This document shows, piece by piece, positions 33,151-45,064 of a stretch of 64,000 bases of DNA. This stretch comes from Macrophomina tecta (taxonomy: Eukaryota > Ascomycota > Dothideomycetes > Botryosphaeriales > Botryosphaeriaceae), in contig JAKSGN010000020.1 in the NCBI GenBank assembly GCA_024180945.1, forward strand, positions 372,001 through 436,000, in the 5' to 3' direction. Within the stretch, counting starts at the first letter, position 1; every line of letters starts with the position of its first letter. A model generated the notes under the pieces. It was given only the letters and a program-made list of their open reading frames with translations, ran no database searches and was not told the origin of the DNA. The translations under genes and the position numbers were made by a program.

Positions 33151-36100
33151 ATGGCTCGTCCAAGGGCCCAAAGTAAGTTCACTGACGGCCATTTCCGTCC
33201 CACACTCCCACTTCTACTAGCCTATTCGGCAAGCATCGTCAGGACCTACAAAGTAACATTTCTCAGAATATAAGGTGGTTGAAAGGAACACGAGAGCCCA
33301 ATTCTTTACTATTGGAAAAGTAAGCTCCCCGCGTTTTCTTAATACTCCATAGCATACTAACAGCTTTCAGATCTTTTTAGTTCCCATCCCAAACTCACGA
33401 AGACAATGGAATTCGACACCCGGCTTTCGCCGATACGTCGTCATTCATGCCGAACACGGAAGGTCAATATGCCTGTACGCCATCAGCAACCCCCTTAATC
33501 CACGATGTAGTTGTAACAGCGCCATAGGATTATCAAGACATATGAGAATCAAGCCACCACCAAGCCTGACATAATTCCGAAACAAAACCAACATGCTATC
33601 ATTTACACCGGAAGGGCATGCCCAACTCCGCTGCGAGGAGAGACTGCGCTTCGCCGCCCTATCGGAGCAGAGGTAGACCCTGGTGAGACAGCACTGCCAC
33701 GCCTAGCTAGATTGAACTATGGTGACGTTTTCGTCGTGGAGCACGATGAAATAGTTCATGGGCTGGGGCATATCCTTCCGGAATTTATGGACCAGTTTGT
33801 GGAGGACTTTGAGATGGTGCAGCGCCTTCGCGAGGAGACTCTCGACAACTTCCGGCCTCCCACCAACCGTCGTCCTCATTCCCGAAATCCGTCGTCACCG
33901 TCAAGTATACCTGAACGCCCTCCTTCTCCTCCTCCTCCTCCTCCTCCTCTCTCTCCGTCGTTTCCTCGTCCAGCACCACCAACATCTCCCGTCGTTCCAG
34001 AAATTACCACTTCTACTAGTGATGAGGATGTGGAAGCGGAGGAACAGTTCGGAGAATATAAATCTGAACTTGAAGATACCATGGAGCTAGAGCGAGATCC
34101 TCCAACTCAAGGTTCCACAAATGCTTTGGAGTACCTCATTCAAGACCATGATGGGTCAAAGAACTTCCCCGTGGATCATCATGAAACGGGATCTACGCCT
34201 CCGTATTCGCCTGCCCAGCATTTCGAAGACCGAGAAGACTTGGAGTCGGACGTTGGTTCCACATTTGTGCAACATTCTCAACAGTTCGATATCTCCGACG
34301 GCTGTTCTGCATTTGATTCACCAAGTGATCCAGAAGAAGTCGATAATTCTGATACCAATGAGAACCATGATACAGATGTTCAATCGATTGACGGGGTAGG
34401 TCAATGCGACCAAGTGCAAGAGACGCCCAGTCAAGATGAAGACGTGCCAAATCAGGACATGCAGAGTTCGGGATTTCTGGACCCTCAACTAAATCATGAA
34501 CATCCCTTCGGAAATAATTCGGACTCGTTAACACCACCCGGCCAAGAATCGATGGATGAAGGAACATATGAAGTTGAATCTTACCATGAAGAACAAAAAC
34601 AAGATCCCCCTTCAAGCTCTGCGTCAGACGGAGCGGAGCAAGCTCGAGAAGAAATGAGTAAGGGAACGTCGCAGCCCGGATGTGAGCTTCCGCACTTTAC
34701 TTCAGCAGTCAGTGAAGCCGATTGTGCTTTGAACCACCAGACTGGCAATGAAGAAGACGGCGGTACCACTAATCCCGCTCCTGGGCTCGAACAGCCCTCT
34801 ACTCCGTCTAATAATACTAGACAGATATCCGATGAAAAAGCTTACAATGCGAATGAGCTTGGACTGGGCAATTGGAATATCTCACAACCTATAGGGGCAG
34901 CTGAGGAGATTCATGAAGAGCCAGAAAACCAGGATGCCAGCTCAGAGGCGAGTTTGGGCGGTATCCAATTTGAACCTGATTCTGGTCCAGCGAATCTTGA
35001 AGACATCACAGACGGTCCCATCCACGATGAGCCCGACTCGTCTCCATTATCTCCCGATTTGACGACTTGGCAGTTTCCGCCAGCTGAAATGGGTCACACA
35101 AAGGAGATTCAAATTGCAAGGGAAGGCGAGATGGGTTCAGAAGAACCTGAAAAGGACGGAGCTCAAGAAAAGGACAGCGAAACTCCGAGAAATTTACCAG
35201 CTTCAGGCGGGCACCAAACTTGGAACGTCCGTGTCATCATCGATGAAGATCGTGTGCAGATTTTTCAAGTTTTATGCCCGACAGGTATTACACCACAAGT
35301 TAAGTGTGAGGCGGAACCGTTGGAGAGGCAAGACTCACTGGAGGACACAACCGACAAACCAATCTACTCCGCTCAGCCATCTTGTCTACCAGACCAGCCG
35401 ACCCTCATCGTTTCAAGGGATTCAATCATAGGGGTGGAGACACACATAGAAAGAGAAGCAACACAGGAGGCTTCAAAAGAGACTAAATCGCAGCGTCCGG
35501 AGCTAGAGGTCGTAACTAATCTTCCAGGATCTTTCCCTATAGAGCAGGACACTGAGATCCATGAGCTTCCATCCACTAGTCACCATAATAATTCTCCAAC
35601 AGGAGCCAGAGATGTGTCGCCCAAAATGAGAACGCATGGTTTTAAAGATCTAATAGATATCTCTGGCGACGACTCAACCCCCGAAAGCAAAGACGAACAT
35701 GTAGACAGCCGCCCATCTCCATCCACATCTCCCGGCCCAGCCTCGTCTCAAACCTCTTACGAAAGCCAAGTTTCCGAACACGATCACGGAGCTTCGCAAA
35801 GCGAAGTTCCTAAAACTGAATGTCAAGAAAGAAGCACCGTATTTCCAACAGCAACCACTGAATATGCGTCAAATGTTAGACATACTACTGAGCACTACAA
35901 CCAGTCCTACCATTCGTTCCAGGGGCAACAGCAACAGCCAAGTTTGGATCAATACTGGTCAGCTCAGTGCAGTAATCCGTATCAACCATATCCGACAATA
36001 CATTCCGGGCCTCCACAGTCAAATTTCATGCCATCGTCCTACTACTATTCACCGGCAGACCGGATATTCACACCGCAAATGCCACCTCCCAACCGCCCTT

Positions 36101-36952
36101 TCCCAGTGAACATGCAGCCCAATTATGCTTATCCTGGACCTCACACCCAACCCTACATACAGCCGCAAACTACACCTGTGAACTTCGGCTTCGGCTCGGG
36201 GCCACAGTTTGCCCCGGCCAACCACCATTCACAGCACCAACCTCAGCAACAACAGCAACAGCCGTACGTCTTCCCATCCACGGCGAGATCTGGAGTTAGC
36301 GAGACACAGTCCAACCCGACTGGCCGCTTCGAAACCGACCTCATCTTCTACGACGACCAAAACACGCGCACAGAGCTCCTCCGCGCGCTCCTCGACACCG
36401 GCGCAACTCTCAACTTCATCAGTGAGGAGAAAGCCCGCATAGTCGGCCTGAATCTTCTGCCACACCTTGGACAGGATGTCGAGCTTGCCAACGGCCATCG
36501 AATCCGGCCGCGGTTCAATGTCAGCGCGCGGTGGCGCCAGTTTCGCGATAGCAGGACGACCTGGACAGACCGTTTTGTCGTGTTGTCGGAAATGGGCGGC
36601 AGGGATGTTATCATAGGGTGCGAGATTCTAGAGAACCGCTTGTTCCTGTTGCAGAAGAACGAACTGAATGTATTGGGCCTACCGAAGCTGTCGAAACGTA
36701 GGTGTATATCTTACTTGCTTGAAAGATCAGGGCTGACTTTTTGGCGCAACAGGAGAACTACAGGAGCAACAAAGAGCACAAGAGGCTCAACAGGAGAAGA
36801 ATAAGGAGAAGATGATGGAGGAAGAAAAGGAGATGAGGCGGAAGGAAAGGGAGAGAAGGGCAGTAAAAAAGGAAAAGAAGCAACGGAAAGAGCGCCAGCA
36901 GTCACCGGGGTCAGCGGAAGAGGAAGTGTATCATAGTTCCAGAGAAAGGTAA
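33151..36952 (+). CDS. DUF6590 domain - disordered region - retropepsin-like domain fusion protein
   Basis: Model, five exons: 33151-33172, 33267-33319, 33371-33474, 33528-36697, 36753-36952; 1182 aa, every junction in phase. Residues about 8-150 form a DUF6590-type domain: KYKVVERNTRAQFFTIGKIF, RRYVVIHAEHGRSIC, QNQHAIIYTGR, then RLNYGDVFVVEHDEIVHGLG. Next come about 800 residues of Pro-, Glu/Asp/Ser- and Gln/Pro/Tyr-rich sequence. Residues about 990-1110 are retropepsin-like: LLRALLDTGATLNFIS (catalytic-type Asp in DTG near 1016) and a RDVIIGCEILE strand matching the hydrophobic-hydrophobic-Gly element. The end is a Lys/Glu/Gln-rich coiled coil (exon 5). There is no reverse transcriptase, integrase or LTR, so I read it as a host gene with a captured protease-like domain. 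Function unknown. DUF6590 becomes visible only after adding exons 1-3. Confidence 0.82.
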
Positions 36953-37456
36953 TGGCTTCCATCTGTGGCGCTCAAAGACACACAACCATCACGCACAGTG
37001 CCATCCTTTCCGTTCTATTTTTCTTGTAACTTAGAAAGCGCTGGTCCTGCCCAGTGACGTTAGGGGGATCGATCTTGAGAAGACGTGCCCACTTGCCCTA
37101 GGCTTGCTACATCGCGATCCGAATATGCGCGCTCCCTGCTCCTGCTGCAACAAAAGGCCCGGGAATCGGGGCATATGCTGCGGTCCTCCAATTTTCGGAC
37201 GCTCTTTTGCGCCCAGGTCTTTGGGCTGCTGTGTGACAGGCAGAAAAGATGTGAATTTTCACTCGGCCTGCGGGCACATTGCAAACTGAACGAGGCTGAG
37301 GCAGCCAACTACAGGTGTAGGCAAGCAAAAAAGCCAGTTCTTCCTCTTTGCTGAATGTAACTCGCCTAGTTAAGACCCTGAATTAAGCGCCGGTATGATA
37401 TGAATATTACGGTGGGTGGTTACACCAAACCTTCAAACGCCTCTTTACTCCGCTGA

Positions 37457-38638
37457 ACCAGCCATCCACGGCCATACTTGCTGGCATGCATCGGCCTCTG
37501 TAACTCGTTTGATGCAATACCATGCAGAATAGGTGCAAGGCTAGCGCTGGAACAGGAGGTTCAACAGGTTCTGGATGCATTTCTCTCCACGAACCCCATT
37601 TGGATGTGGAAAGAGTGCCAAGAAGGCTCGGATCCTGTGCTTACGGCGTACGTGCACCAGGTTTCTCAGAAACACGGTTTATGGTTCTGGACTGAGCCAT
37701 GCTAAAACTGATTCGTCACCGATTTATCGCAATCCACTTCGGGGTTACTTTCATCCTGGAGGTCATACCGTATGGCACTTACCTGGGCGCCTTTGTCAAC
37801 TACCTCAATAATCTCAACTTGGTAAAAAGATTCCGGTCGCATTCAATAAGTCAAGGGACGGTCCAGGCACCCATCCACTACGACCGCATCGAATAACAGT
37901 ACAGGAAGAAGAGGATAATTTCAAACTGCATGCAACGGTTACTGGTATGGCTCTGACCGGCGTCAGAGAATTTACAGGGATCATTTGTGCTTTAGTGCTC
38001 GCCTTCTACGCCATCATGCTCGGAGTCTCAGTCAAGAACGCCATTACCGCGGCGAATCTGAGAGTTGCAACAAGTCTGATGGATCCCCGGCCAGTTACTC
38101 TCTTTGCTGACTGGGTTTATGGGGGCCCTAGGGGCCATCGCAAACTTGTTGGACAATTTACTGCTGTCGAAACCACCTGAGCTTCGAACGGCTGCCAAAT
38201 GGCGGTGTCTTGTCTTGGTGTTCGCTAAAGACGGCAAAGAGCCTCCAAACGACCGAATTTTGGAGCCAAGGACGGTATGACGGAGCTGATATGAAGTCTT
38301 GGACTTTGAGCGTTCCGCAGGAGTGAGATTCCCACTTTACAGGCTTGAATGTGATTTAGGGTGGTGGTGATGGTGGTGGTAAAGTTCCTCCAAAGTAGCC
38401 TTCAATCATTGGCATGCGGTCGCAGAGAAAAGGGTCTTCCTTTACTACTGAGCTCTGTTGTAATGAACACAGCCGCATGCGGACAGATAGGATGCTATTC
38501 GAAGGCCGAGTATATACCTTGAATAGAGCACTGGAGAAAGGTGGATGGGGAAAGAAGTATTCCGGTCAATACTCCGAGCGGGCACTTGTGAGAATATGGC
38601 TTGGAGATCCGGAATTCTACTGGTGGTGTTATGGATAG
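37457..38638 (+). pseudogene. Remnant of a membrane-protein gene, broken across frames
   Basis: Five plus-strand open segments in changing frames follow one another and each reads like protein: 37457-37704 (VLDAFLSTNPIWMWKECQ), 37699-37895 (HFGVTFILEVIPYGTYLGAF), about 37840-38180 (FTGIICALVLAFYAIMLGV), 38080-38280 (LLSLLTGFMGALGAIANLLD, then LRTAAKWRCLVLVFAKDG) and 38414-38638 (RVYTLNRALEKGGWGKKYSG). I could not join them with plausible introns: gaps are too short or phases fail. The simplest reading is a decayed gene with several frameshifts. Sequencing or assembly errors could mimic this. The family is not recognised. Confidence 0.4.
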
Positions 38639-39198
38639 GAGCAAGGCAGGAGGTGAGATGACGATGTTAAAAATGGACAAAGCAATACGTTAGGGTTTTT
38701 GTTGGGGGTTGCGGGTTGGGGGCAGCGCTCTTAGCGGCGGAATAACCCCTTCCCGCTCCGCTCCTAACGGCCGATCCTTGCCGTAGGGCTGAATATCCAA
38801 CTCGGGATTAATACAACAGACTTGACACAAGATTGGTCTACAAAGTTTCGCGATTGTACGCGCCTATATATGCGTGAGGGGTGGAAGCATTCGCGCGGAC
38901 ACAAATGTTCAGAAAAATTGGCGACAGCTACGTCTAGATGGACGCTCGCAGGGCAAGTCGCAATAGCCCTAAAATCGAGCTTGTAATTAGCATATTGACG
39001 ATCATTTCCAGGCTTGCTCGCTCCCACTTGGACTCAGCATCGTTCCACTAGATCAAGCCACCCGTCCTTTTTGGTGACTCGGATCCGGGGATTGGCTCCG
39101 GACATAAGCGTATGGCCCGTGCGTGATGCACCTGCTGAAAACTTCCCGACCCTGCATTCGCTGCGACTCAGAAACGACGACGACGCCTCCACCGAAAG
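38639..39198. other. Intergenic upstream of RRP36
   Basis: No gene seen. Presumed promoter of RRP36 in the right half. Confidence 0.55.
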
Positions 39199-40354
39199 AT
39201 GGTCCTCTCACGAAATTTGAGCCGCTCACTGCGGGCGCGCGAAGACGATTCGGACTCCGACCCATACTCGGACGAGCTCGACGCCAGCTCACCCTCCATG
39301 CTTGCAACTGGCGATGGTGGAGAAATCGAGAGTTCAGATTCAGAGTCCGGCCCTGATCAAGATGAGGACATGCACAATGCCGAGGTTTGTTTTGGAATGC
39401 AATTCCTGGCATGGTACAAGAGCCTAAGCTGAGATATTTTGTGCTACAGTCAGATGGCGGCGCAGACGTTCAAGAGCAGCTCAGCAAGGTCTCTTTCGGA
39501 GCACTGGCGAAAGCGCAGGACGCCCTCACGAAGCACAAAAATAACAAGAAACGCAAGCGAGATTCGGATCATACAGCAGATCAGGAAGATAAGCTGCAGG
39601 CTCTGCGAGAGCGCTTGAGGCAGTTGAAGCAGGCGAAAGCGGCCGGGAATGGCTCTAAAACACCGTCGAAAAAGACGAAGTCTTCGGATAACGACCTCTC
39701 CGATCCTGGTACCGACTCCTCGAGCTCTGATCAGGAAGACTCCGGCAAGAAAGCCAAGTCGCGCTCCTCCAAACACGCACCCGCCGTCATGTCCAGCAAA
39801 AAGCCAGTCAGCCGTAAGCGGGAAGTTCTGGCGCCCAAGAAACGCGTTGCCCGAGACCCGCGCTTCGATCCGCTCGCAGGCCCTGTGGACTCGAACATGC
39901 TCAAGCACAACTACAGCTTCCTCGATCAATATCGCGATTCAGAGATGGCGGAACTAAAGGCAACAATCAAGAAGACCAAGAATGAGGAAGACAAGGAGAT
40001 TTTGAAGAAGAAGCTCCTGAGCATGGAGAGCCAGAAGAAGGCCAAGGAATCCAAGGAGCGATATGAAAAGATTGTTAAGGAGCACAAGAAGCAGGAGAAG
40101 GAAGCGGTCAAGCAGGGCAAGACTCCTTTCTTCCTCAAGAAGTGTAAGTTTGAAATTGCCGTCTGTTTAGTCTTGTGGGGTAGTTTGTTCTGACAATCTA
40201 TCCAACAGCCGAGGTCAAGAAGCGGGCTCTGGTCGATCAATTCTCCAGCATGAAGGGCAAACAAAGGGAAAGGCTCATCGAGCGGAGGCGCAAGAAGGCC
40301 ACAGCCAAGGAGAGAAAGAACATGCCGGATGCCAGAAGGACGGCTGCCGACTAG
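39199..40354 (+). CDS. RRP36: rRNA-processing protein Rrp36
   Basis: Model: exons 39199-39384, 39450-40143 and 40209-40354; 341 aa. The N-terminal half is acidic/Ser-rich, then Lys-rich. The conserved core is KRVARDPRFDPLAG, followed by NYSFLDQYRDSEMAELK and a long basic helix with repeated Lys. The end is KKRALVDQFSSMKGKQRERL followed by a run of basic residues. This order is the Rrp36 family signature. The yeast protein is a nucleolar component of the 90S pre-ribosome needed for early cleavages that give 18S rRNA. Length is close to the family norm. The final conserved block depends on splicing the last intron (GTAAGT..CAACAG). Confidence 0.93.
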
Positions 40355-41758
40355 CATGTTCCAACTGCCCGCACCGACCACGAGGTTCCCCATCTGGGCA
40401 GTACGAGAAACACTGCTTTATCGAGCTGCAATATTCGACACCGGTCATATCGGCCAGACGCTGCATCGGGCCATTTGCCGCGGAGCAGGGGGGAAAGGGG
40501 GATTCTGCAGCACTGGGGACGAGATATCAGACAATTTCTTGATTTACTGGCAATTTGTCGGCGCACGACATAAATAGCGGCCTCGGTTTTGAAAGCCTGC
40601 CGCAATCGGCCTATGTGGAGAGAAACTTGGTAAGACATGCAGAGTCCAAGACGCTGTGGAACCTAGCGAAGTAGATCTTCTGCTCGTAAGGTTAGCCCGT
40701 CAGCTGAGCCGCAGCCATCGTGGAGGATCGCTTCTGGTGGTCTAGGCACGCGTTAACCAACAGGCTGCGCAATGGCTGGCCTCCCGCCCGCGTCGCCCCA
40801 ACATCCGCTCGAAACACATGGCGGGTGCTACTGGCTGCAGAACACCGCGTATTGCTGGGAGCAGACTTACGATCTCTCGTAATAGCATGGCTGTGGTTTT
40901 ATAGCAATTCGCAGGAGTCAGCCTCTCAAAACGCGACCTTCATCAACATTTTCGAACGTTGACTTGCTGACATCTTCCTCGGCTCACCACCGGATCTTAC
41001 GTTTGCTGCTTGTCGATACCCGGTATTGCTGCCGCTTAGGATTCATTTTTTCGATGCCATTGCATCTCAGCTGTGGCTATGTCATGTGAGTGCTGCAGCC
41101 CCGCAACTGCCTGCGTTATGTTTTGGCCCCAGGCAGTTCTATTGTTAGGCTGTCAGCTCCGGGGTAGCGCACAACGCTTCTGCTTGGCCACCACCTGCTC
41201 CAAGTTTACGCCACGCCTCCTGTTCGTGTTGTTCATCCTTTGTTCCCCGCTCGGCACAAGACTTTGTTCTCACTGTCAGGCCAATTTCCACCTGTCTTTG
41301 TGAGCCGTTCGCCAGCCCTAGCGCGCCCCAGCCTTCGGCCGCAGCATTACCGATAAGCAAACTATCTATGTGTGGAGTGCAGCGTTCTCAGAAATCTTTA
41401 ACGCAGACACACGATTCTCCATTGCAATGGCACGGTCAATAATGACGCGTGAAAAGGTAATGACAAAAATAGATGCTTACGCGGCAGCTTGATAAGTAAT
41501 GTCATGTGCTACCGCAACCTCGAATAGCTAGATCTCTGATGTAAAGCCACCGACGCTACATCTTTTCTTTGAAGGGCGAAGCAGTGGCAGGATTGGTGGC
41601 TTGAGTTGTACATCGAACCCCTCTGGGCCGCGTGGGCTCTACCCGCCTGCCGATTCTTTGTTGCCTTATTTCTCCATTGCCCATATCGGCGGGCCCTTTC
41701 CCACCTGTTCCGCCCTCCTTGTGAGCCTCTTAATCTCTTCGTGACATTTGCCTGCCCA
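40355..41758. other. Intergenic, no supported gene
   Basis: About 1.4 kb between co-oriented genes. No frame with recognisable sequence. The right end is C/T-rich and is the presumed leader of the cupredoxin gene. Confidence 0.55.
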
Positions 41759-43051
41759 ATGGACATCATGTTTCAAGCAAATCGGTTACCAAGAGCGGTT
41801 GTCTGTGGCCTTGCTCTCTTGGGAACAGGCGTCTCTGCTCAAAACAGCGGCTCTCCCACAGCTGCTCAGTCGGCCTCATCCACCAGCAGCCCCGCCGTTA
41901 CCACTCACACGGTGCTTGTGGGGAAAGCAGACCACAAATTCGAACCAGACGTTACTCAGGCACTTGTCGGCGACATGATCAAATTCAAATTCTATCCTAA
42001 AAACCATTCGGTCGTACGCGCCGAATATGGCTACCCATGCGTTCCGTACGAGATGACCGGTGTTGGAAAGACCGGCTTTTACGCCGGTTTCCATCCGGTA
42101 GACGCAATCCTGGACGATGTAAGACCTCTCGCTCTGTCTTCTTCACTTCAGGGTCACTAACAATGCCGCGAGCCACCATCGTATGAAGTCCGCATCAATG
42201 ATACGGATCCCATCTTCTTTTACTGTTCCGCACCTGGATCCTGCATTAATTATGAGATGGTGGGGGTAATAAATCCAGTAAGACGACCTTGCCTGCATAC
42301 AACTAAAGAGAGGACTCGTAATGCTAACACTTCGGCAGAATAAGACAACTTCACTCCAAGTACAGAAAGACAAGGCTGGACAAAGTTCTTTCGCACTGAG
42401 TCCTGGCGAAGACTTCCCCGACGAAGCTGCATCTTCATCAGCTCTGTCGGGTGCGACGACACCAACATCTACTTCTAGTGCGACAGCAACATCGGCAGTG
42501 GCAGCCAAGGCTGGCAATGGGCATTCAAACAGCCTTTCTGGAGGAGTGATTGGAGGCATCGTGGCCGGATCGGTGGCTGTGGTTGCCATTCTGGCTGCAC
42601 TTTTCTTCTTCGTGGGCCGCAACAAGTCGTTGAAGGAGAAGGTGGACCGACAGTCCGCCACCATGAGTCCGCACGTGGCCGGCAGCCCACCGATGTTCCA
42701 GTCTCCGCTTGGCATGTTCCCCCAGAACAATCAGTACTACCAGAGATCGAACATGGGCGGAGGCCCGCCGTCATACTCGCCGGCCATGGATGAGTATGGC
42801 ACAACGCGCGCAGGGGGCCACACACGTTCGTACTTCACCGAAGTCGGCATGTACCCGCATCACAACGCGATGTCAGATGGTTCGTACAACTGTCCTCAAG
42901 CCCGAACGCGTATTACGCGAGGCTGATGCAAGGCCGCAGCATGTCGAGACCGTCTAATGCGGGCAGCCCACCGCCGCCTGCGTCGTCTCCTCCTCCGCCC
43001 ATGCCGCCCCCTGTCCCCAAGAAGCCGCATGTGCATGAGATGGCGGGCTAG
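41759..43051 (+). CDS. Cupredoxin-domain extracellular protein with one transmembrane helix
   Basis: Exons 41759-42118, 42173-42277 and from 42339 onward. A signal peptide (PRAVVCGLALLGTGVSAQ) is followed by a Ser/Thr-rich stretch and a cupredoxin-like domain: THTVLVGKADHKFEPD, GDMIKFKFYPKNHSVVRAEY, then PSYEVRINDTDPIFFYCSAP. The H/C pattern (NHSV ... YCSA-x5-C) fits a type I copper site, with the Met ligand possibly in NYEMVG. After a Ser/Thr linker comes a helix (GGVIGGIVAGSVAVVAILAAL) and a cytoplasmic Pro-rich tail. The tail changes frame near 42886-42905. Read through, the protein ends at 42926. A 50-nt intron 42851-42900 with an AAG acceptor restores a Pro-rich end (PKKPHVHEMAG) at 43051, giving 375 aa. 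A one-base error is the alternative. Role unknown. Confidence 0.85.
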
Positions 43052-43847
43052 GAGAATACTCCGATGTCGCAGGAGCTGAGTACCATGGCTTCTGGCGTCT
43101 GGCGCAGGCGGTTTCTCGCCGTGGAATGCTCGTTGTTTCCGCAGCCGATAGAAGGTGTTGCTCTCGCGTGGTCCGTTATCTGTAGTCTGTAGCCGCTGAC
43201 CAATATACCCGTTTCATTCGTCAGGCGGCGTGCTCATGGAGATGCAGACGCAGCGGGCGCGAGTGGGGCGGCATGACGATTACGTGCCTAGCGTTGATAG
43301 CGTCGGAGAGGTCCCCGCGCTCGGACGTCAAGGTCGGCCGCCGAGGCCGGCTATAAGGTGTTCATCCGCCTTCTGTCGCAACAGGCGTAATTAGAGGAGC
43401 AGAGTTTTGACGCGCCGTGTCTCTGTTTGCGTCCATAATCCGGTCTGGACAGCCCTACGGCCGCTGGCAGCAAGTCCGCCGGCACATCGAGGCCGCTGTG
43501 CTCTGGCTGATCCCCGCCGCGCATCCGGGACCTCGATCCGCGATGGCCAGCACAGCCAATTGCTGCACTCGCTGGCCCCTCGTGGATGCCTTGGCAGACC
43601 GCATCTCTGCGTGCATCCCGCCGCGTAGTTATATAACGGCGCGCCGCGCGCCTGTGCCTCCTGTAAAGTTCTGTTTGGCCTGGCGGTGCCTTGTCCTGCT
43701 CGTTGCTCGCTCGCTGCCTCGCCCTCGTTCGCGCCGCCTGCCTCCCTGCTGAGCTGTGCTGTCCGCGGAGCGCGAAGGGAAGAACATGCGTCGCGGGCGA
43801 CGGCCGGCCATCCACTCCTGCAGCAAAAACTTCGTGAGCGCCTGACA
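43052..43847. other. Intergenic / promoter of cyclin gene
   Basis: About 800 bp, GC-rich in the right half. Overlapping frames on both strands without domains. Confidence 0.5.
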
Positions 43848-45064
43848 ATGGCCATGTTGCACTCTCCCTCGCCCACCTTCTCCGCCTCCAACTCGCCGAG
43901 CGCGCCCTTCCACACCCCATCGCGGCCGTATAATGCCTCTTCGTGCCGCTCCTCCACCTCCAGCGCCGCCTCCCCGCGTGTCTTCACCCCTGCAGCCCAA
44001 GCGGCGCCTCCTTCGTCCCGGCGCATAGATGCGTCGCCGTCGCTGGTCCCCACTCCACCCACCTCCGTCCAGCCTGCACGATCGCCGGTACTAAAACGCC
44101 AAACCTCTGATGCCGCAACCCAGTACACCCCTACCGACTATCCGCCTACTTTTCGCCCGACCCAGGGCAAGCGGCAATCCAGTTCCAGCGCCGACCCGTC
44201 ACACCAGAGCAGGGCCAAGCGGAGGGAAACCTTCGCCGACACAGACACAGCAACCACGGACGGCCCACAGGAGCCGCAGCCGCGGGAAACCCCGCAGCCT
44301 GCAACCTTCTCGGCCACTATCCAGCAAGATGCTGCGGCCGAAGCGCTGCCCCAGCGGCAAGATGCTGCTCCGCCACCCCAGCCGACGCCGCTCAATTCCA
44401 ACGTGAAGATCATGCCCGTCAAGTACGAGACTTGCGACGTAAAGGATCTCGGCGTCCTGATATCCGACATGCTCATGGAGCTGGTGCGGCTCAACGACGG
44501 TCTCCCGTTGCAGGATGGGCAGCTGACGCGCTTTCACTCCCGGTAAGAAACTCTTCCCTGCGCCGCCAGCCGCCAGCCGGGCCCAACAGCTCAGTTTCCG
44601 GGTTATGGGCTCGTGCTAGCCCGCGAGCCGTGGCCACCCATCAACCACCATCTAACACAAGCTCTAGCGCACCACCCAGCATATCCGTCCGCGACTACCT
44701 CAACCGCCTCATTGTACATGCCACCCTCTCGCCGCCAATCCTCCTCTCGATGGTGTATTACATCGACCGTCTTTGCCTTCTGTACCCTGCCTTCACAATT
44801 AGCAGTCTGACCGTCCATCGTTTCCTGATCGCCGCTGCCACTGTCGCTTCTAAGGGACTGAGCGACAGCTTCTGGACGAACAACACGTACGCGCGGGTAG
44901 GAGGTGTCAGCACGAGGGAACTAGCACTTCTGGAGCTCGAGTTTCTTACCCGTCTGCAATGGCGGATCGTGCCCAAGCCGGAGGTCCTGGTGGATTACTA
45001 CAGAAGCCTGGTCGAACGGGGCGACGGCTATGTGATGGAGCACGATGCTGAGGCACCGGAATGA
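43848..45064 (+). CDS. Pho80/Pcl-type cyclin
   Basis: Model: exons 43848-44542 and 44668-45064; 363 aa. The N-terminal half is Ser/Pro/Ala-rich and probably disordered, with many SP/TP sites. The cyclin fold starts near residue 195 (VKDLGVLISDMLMELVRLND) and continues after the intron with SIRDYL-like SVRDYLNRLIVHATLS, LLSMVYYIDRL, TVHRFLIAAATVASKGLSD and LALLELEFLTRLQWRI. This is the Pfam Cyclin (Pho80) family. Members activate Pho85-type kinases in phosphate signalling, glycogen control or polarity; which one applies cannot be said. The start is the ATG at 43848 (a second Met two codons on). Confidence 0.9.

Noticed and set aside
33593..33711. A 38-nt intron and an ATG at 33593 as start of the retropepsin gene
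   Set aside because: The intron would be too short, and the other frame through this stretch gives continuous DUF6590 sequence that joins three upstream exons in phase.
33151..36952. LTR retrotransposon interpretation of the retropepsin-like frame
   Set aside because: No LTRs, gag zinc knuckle, reverse transcriptase, RNase H or integrase motifs on either side, and the gene has several ordinary introns.
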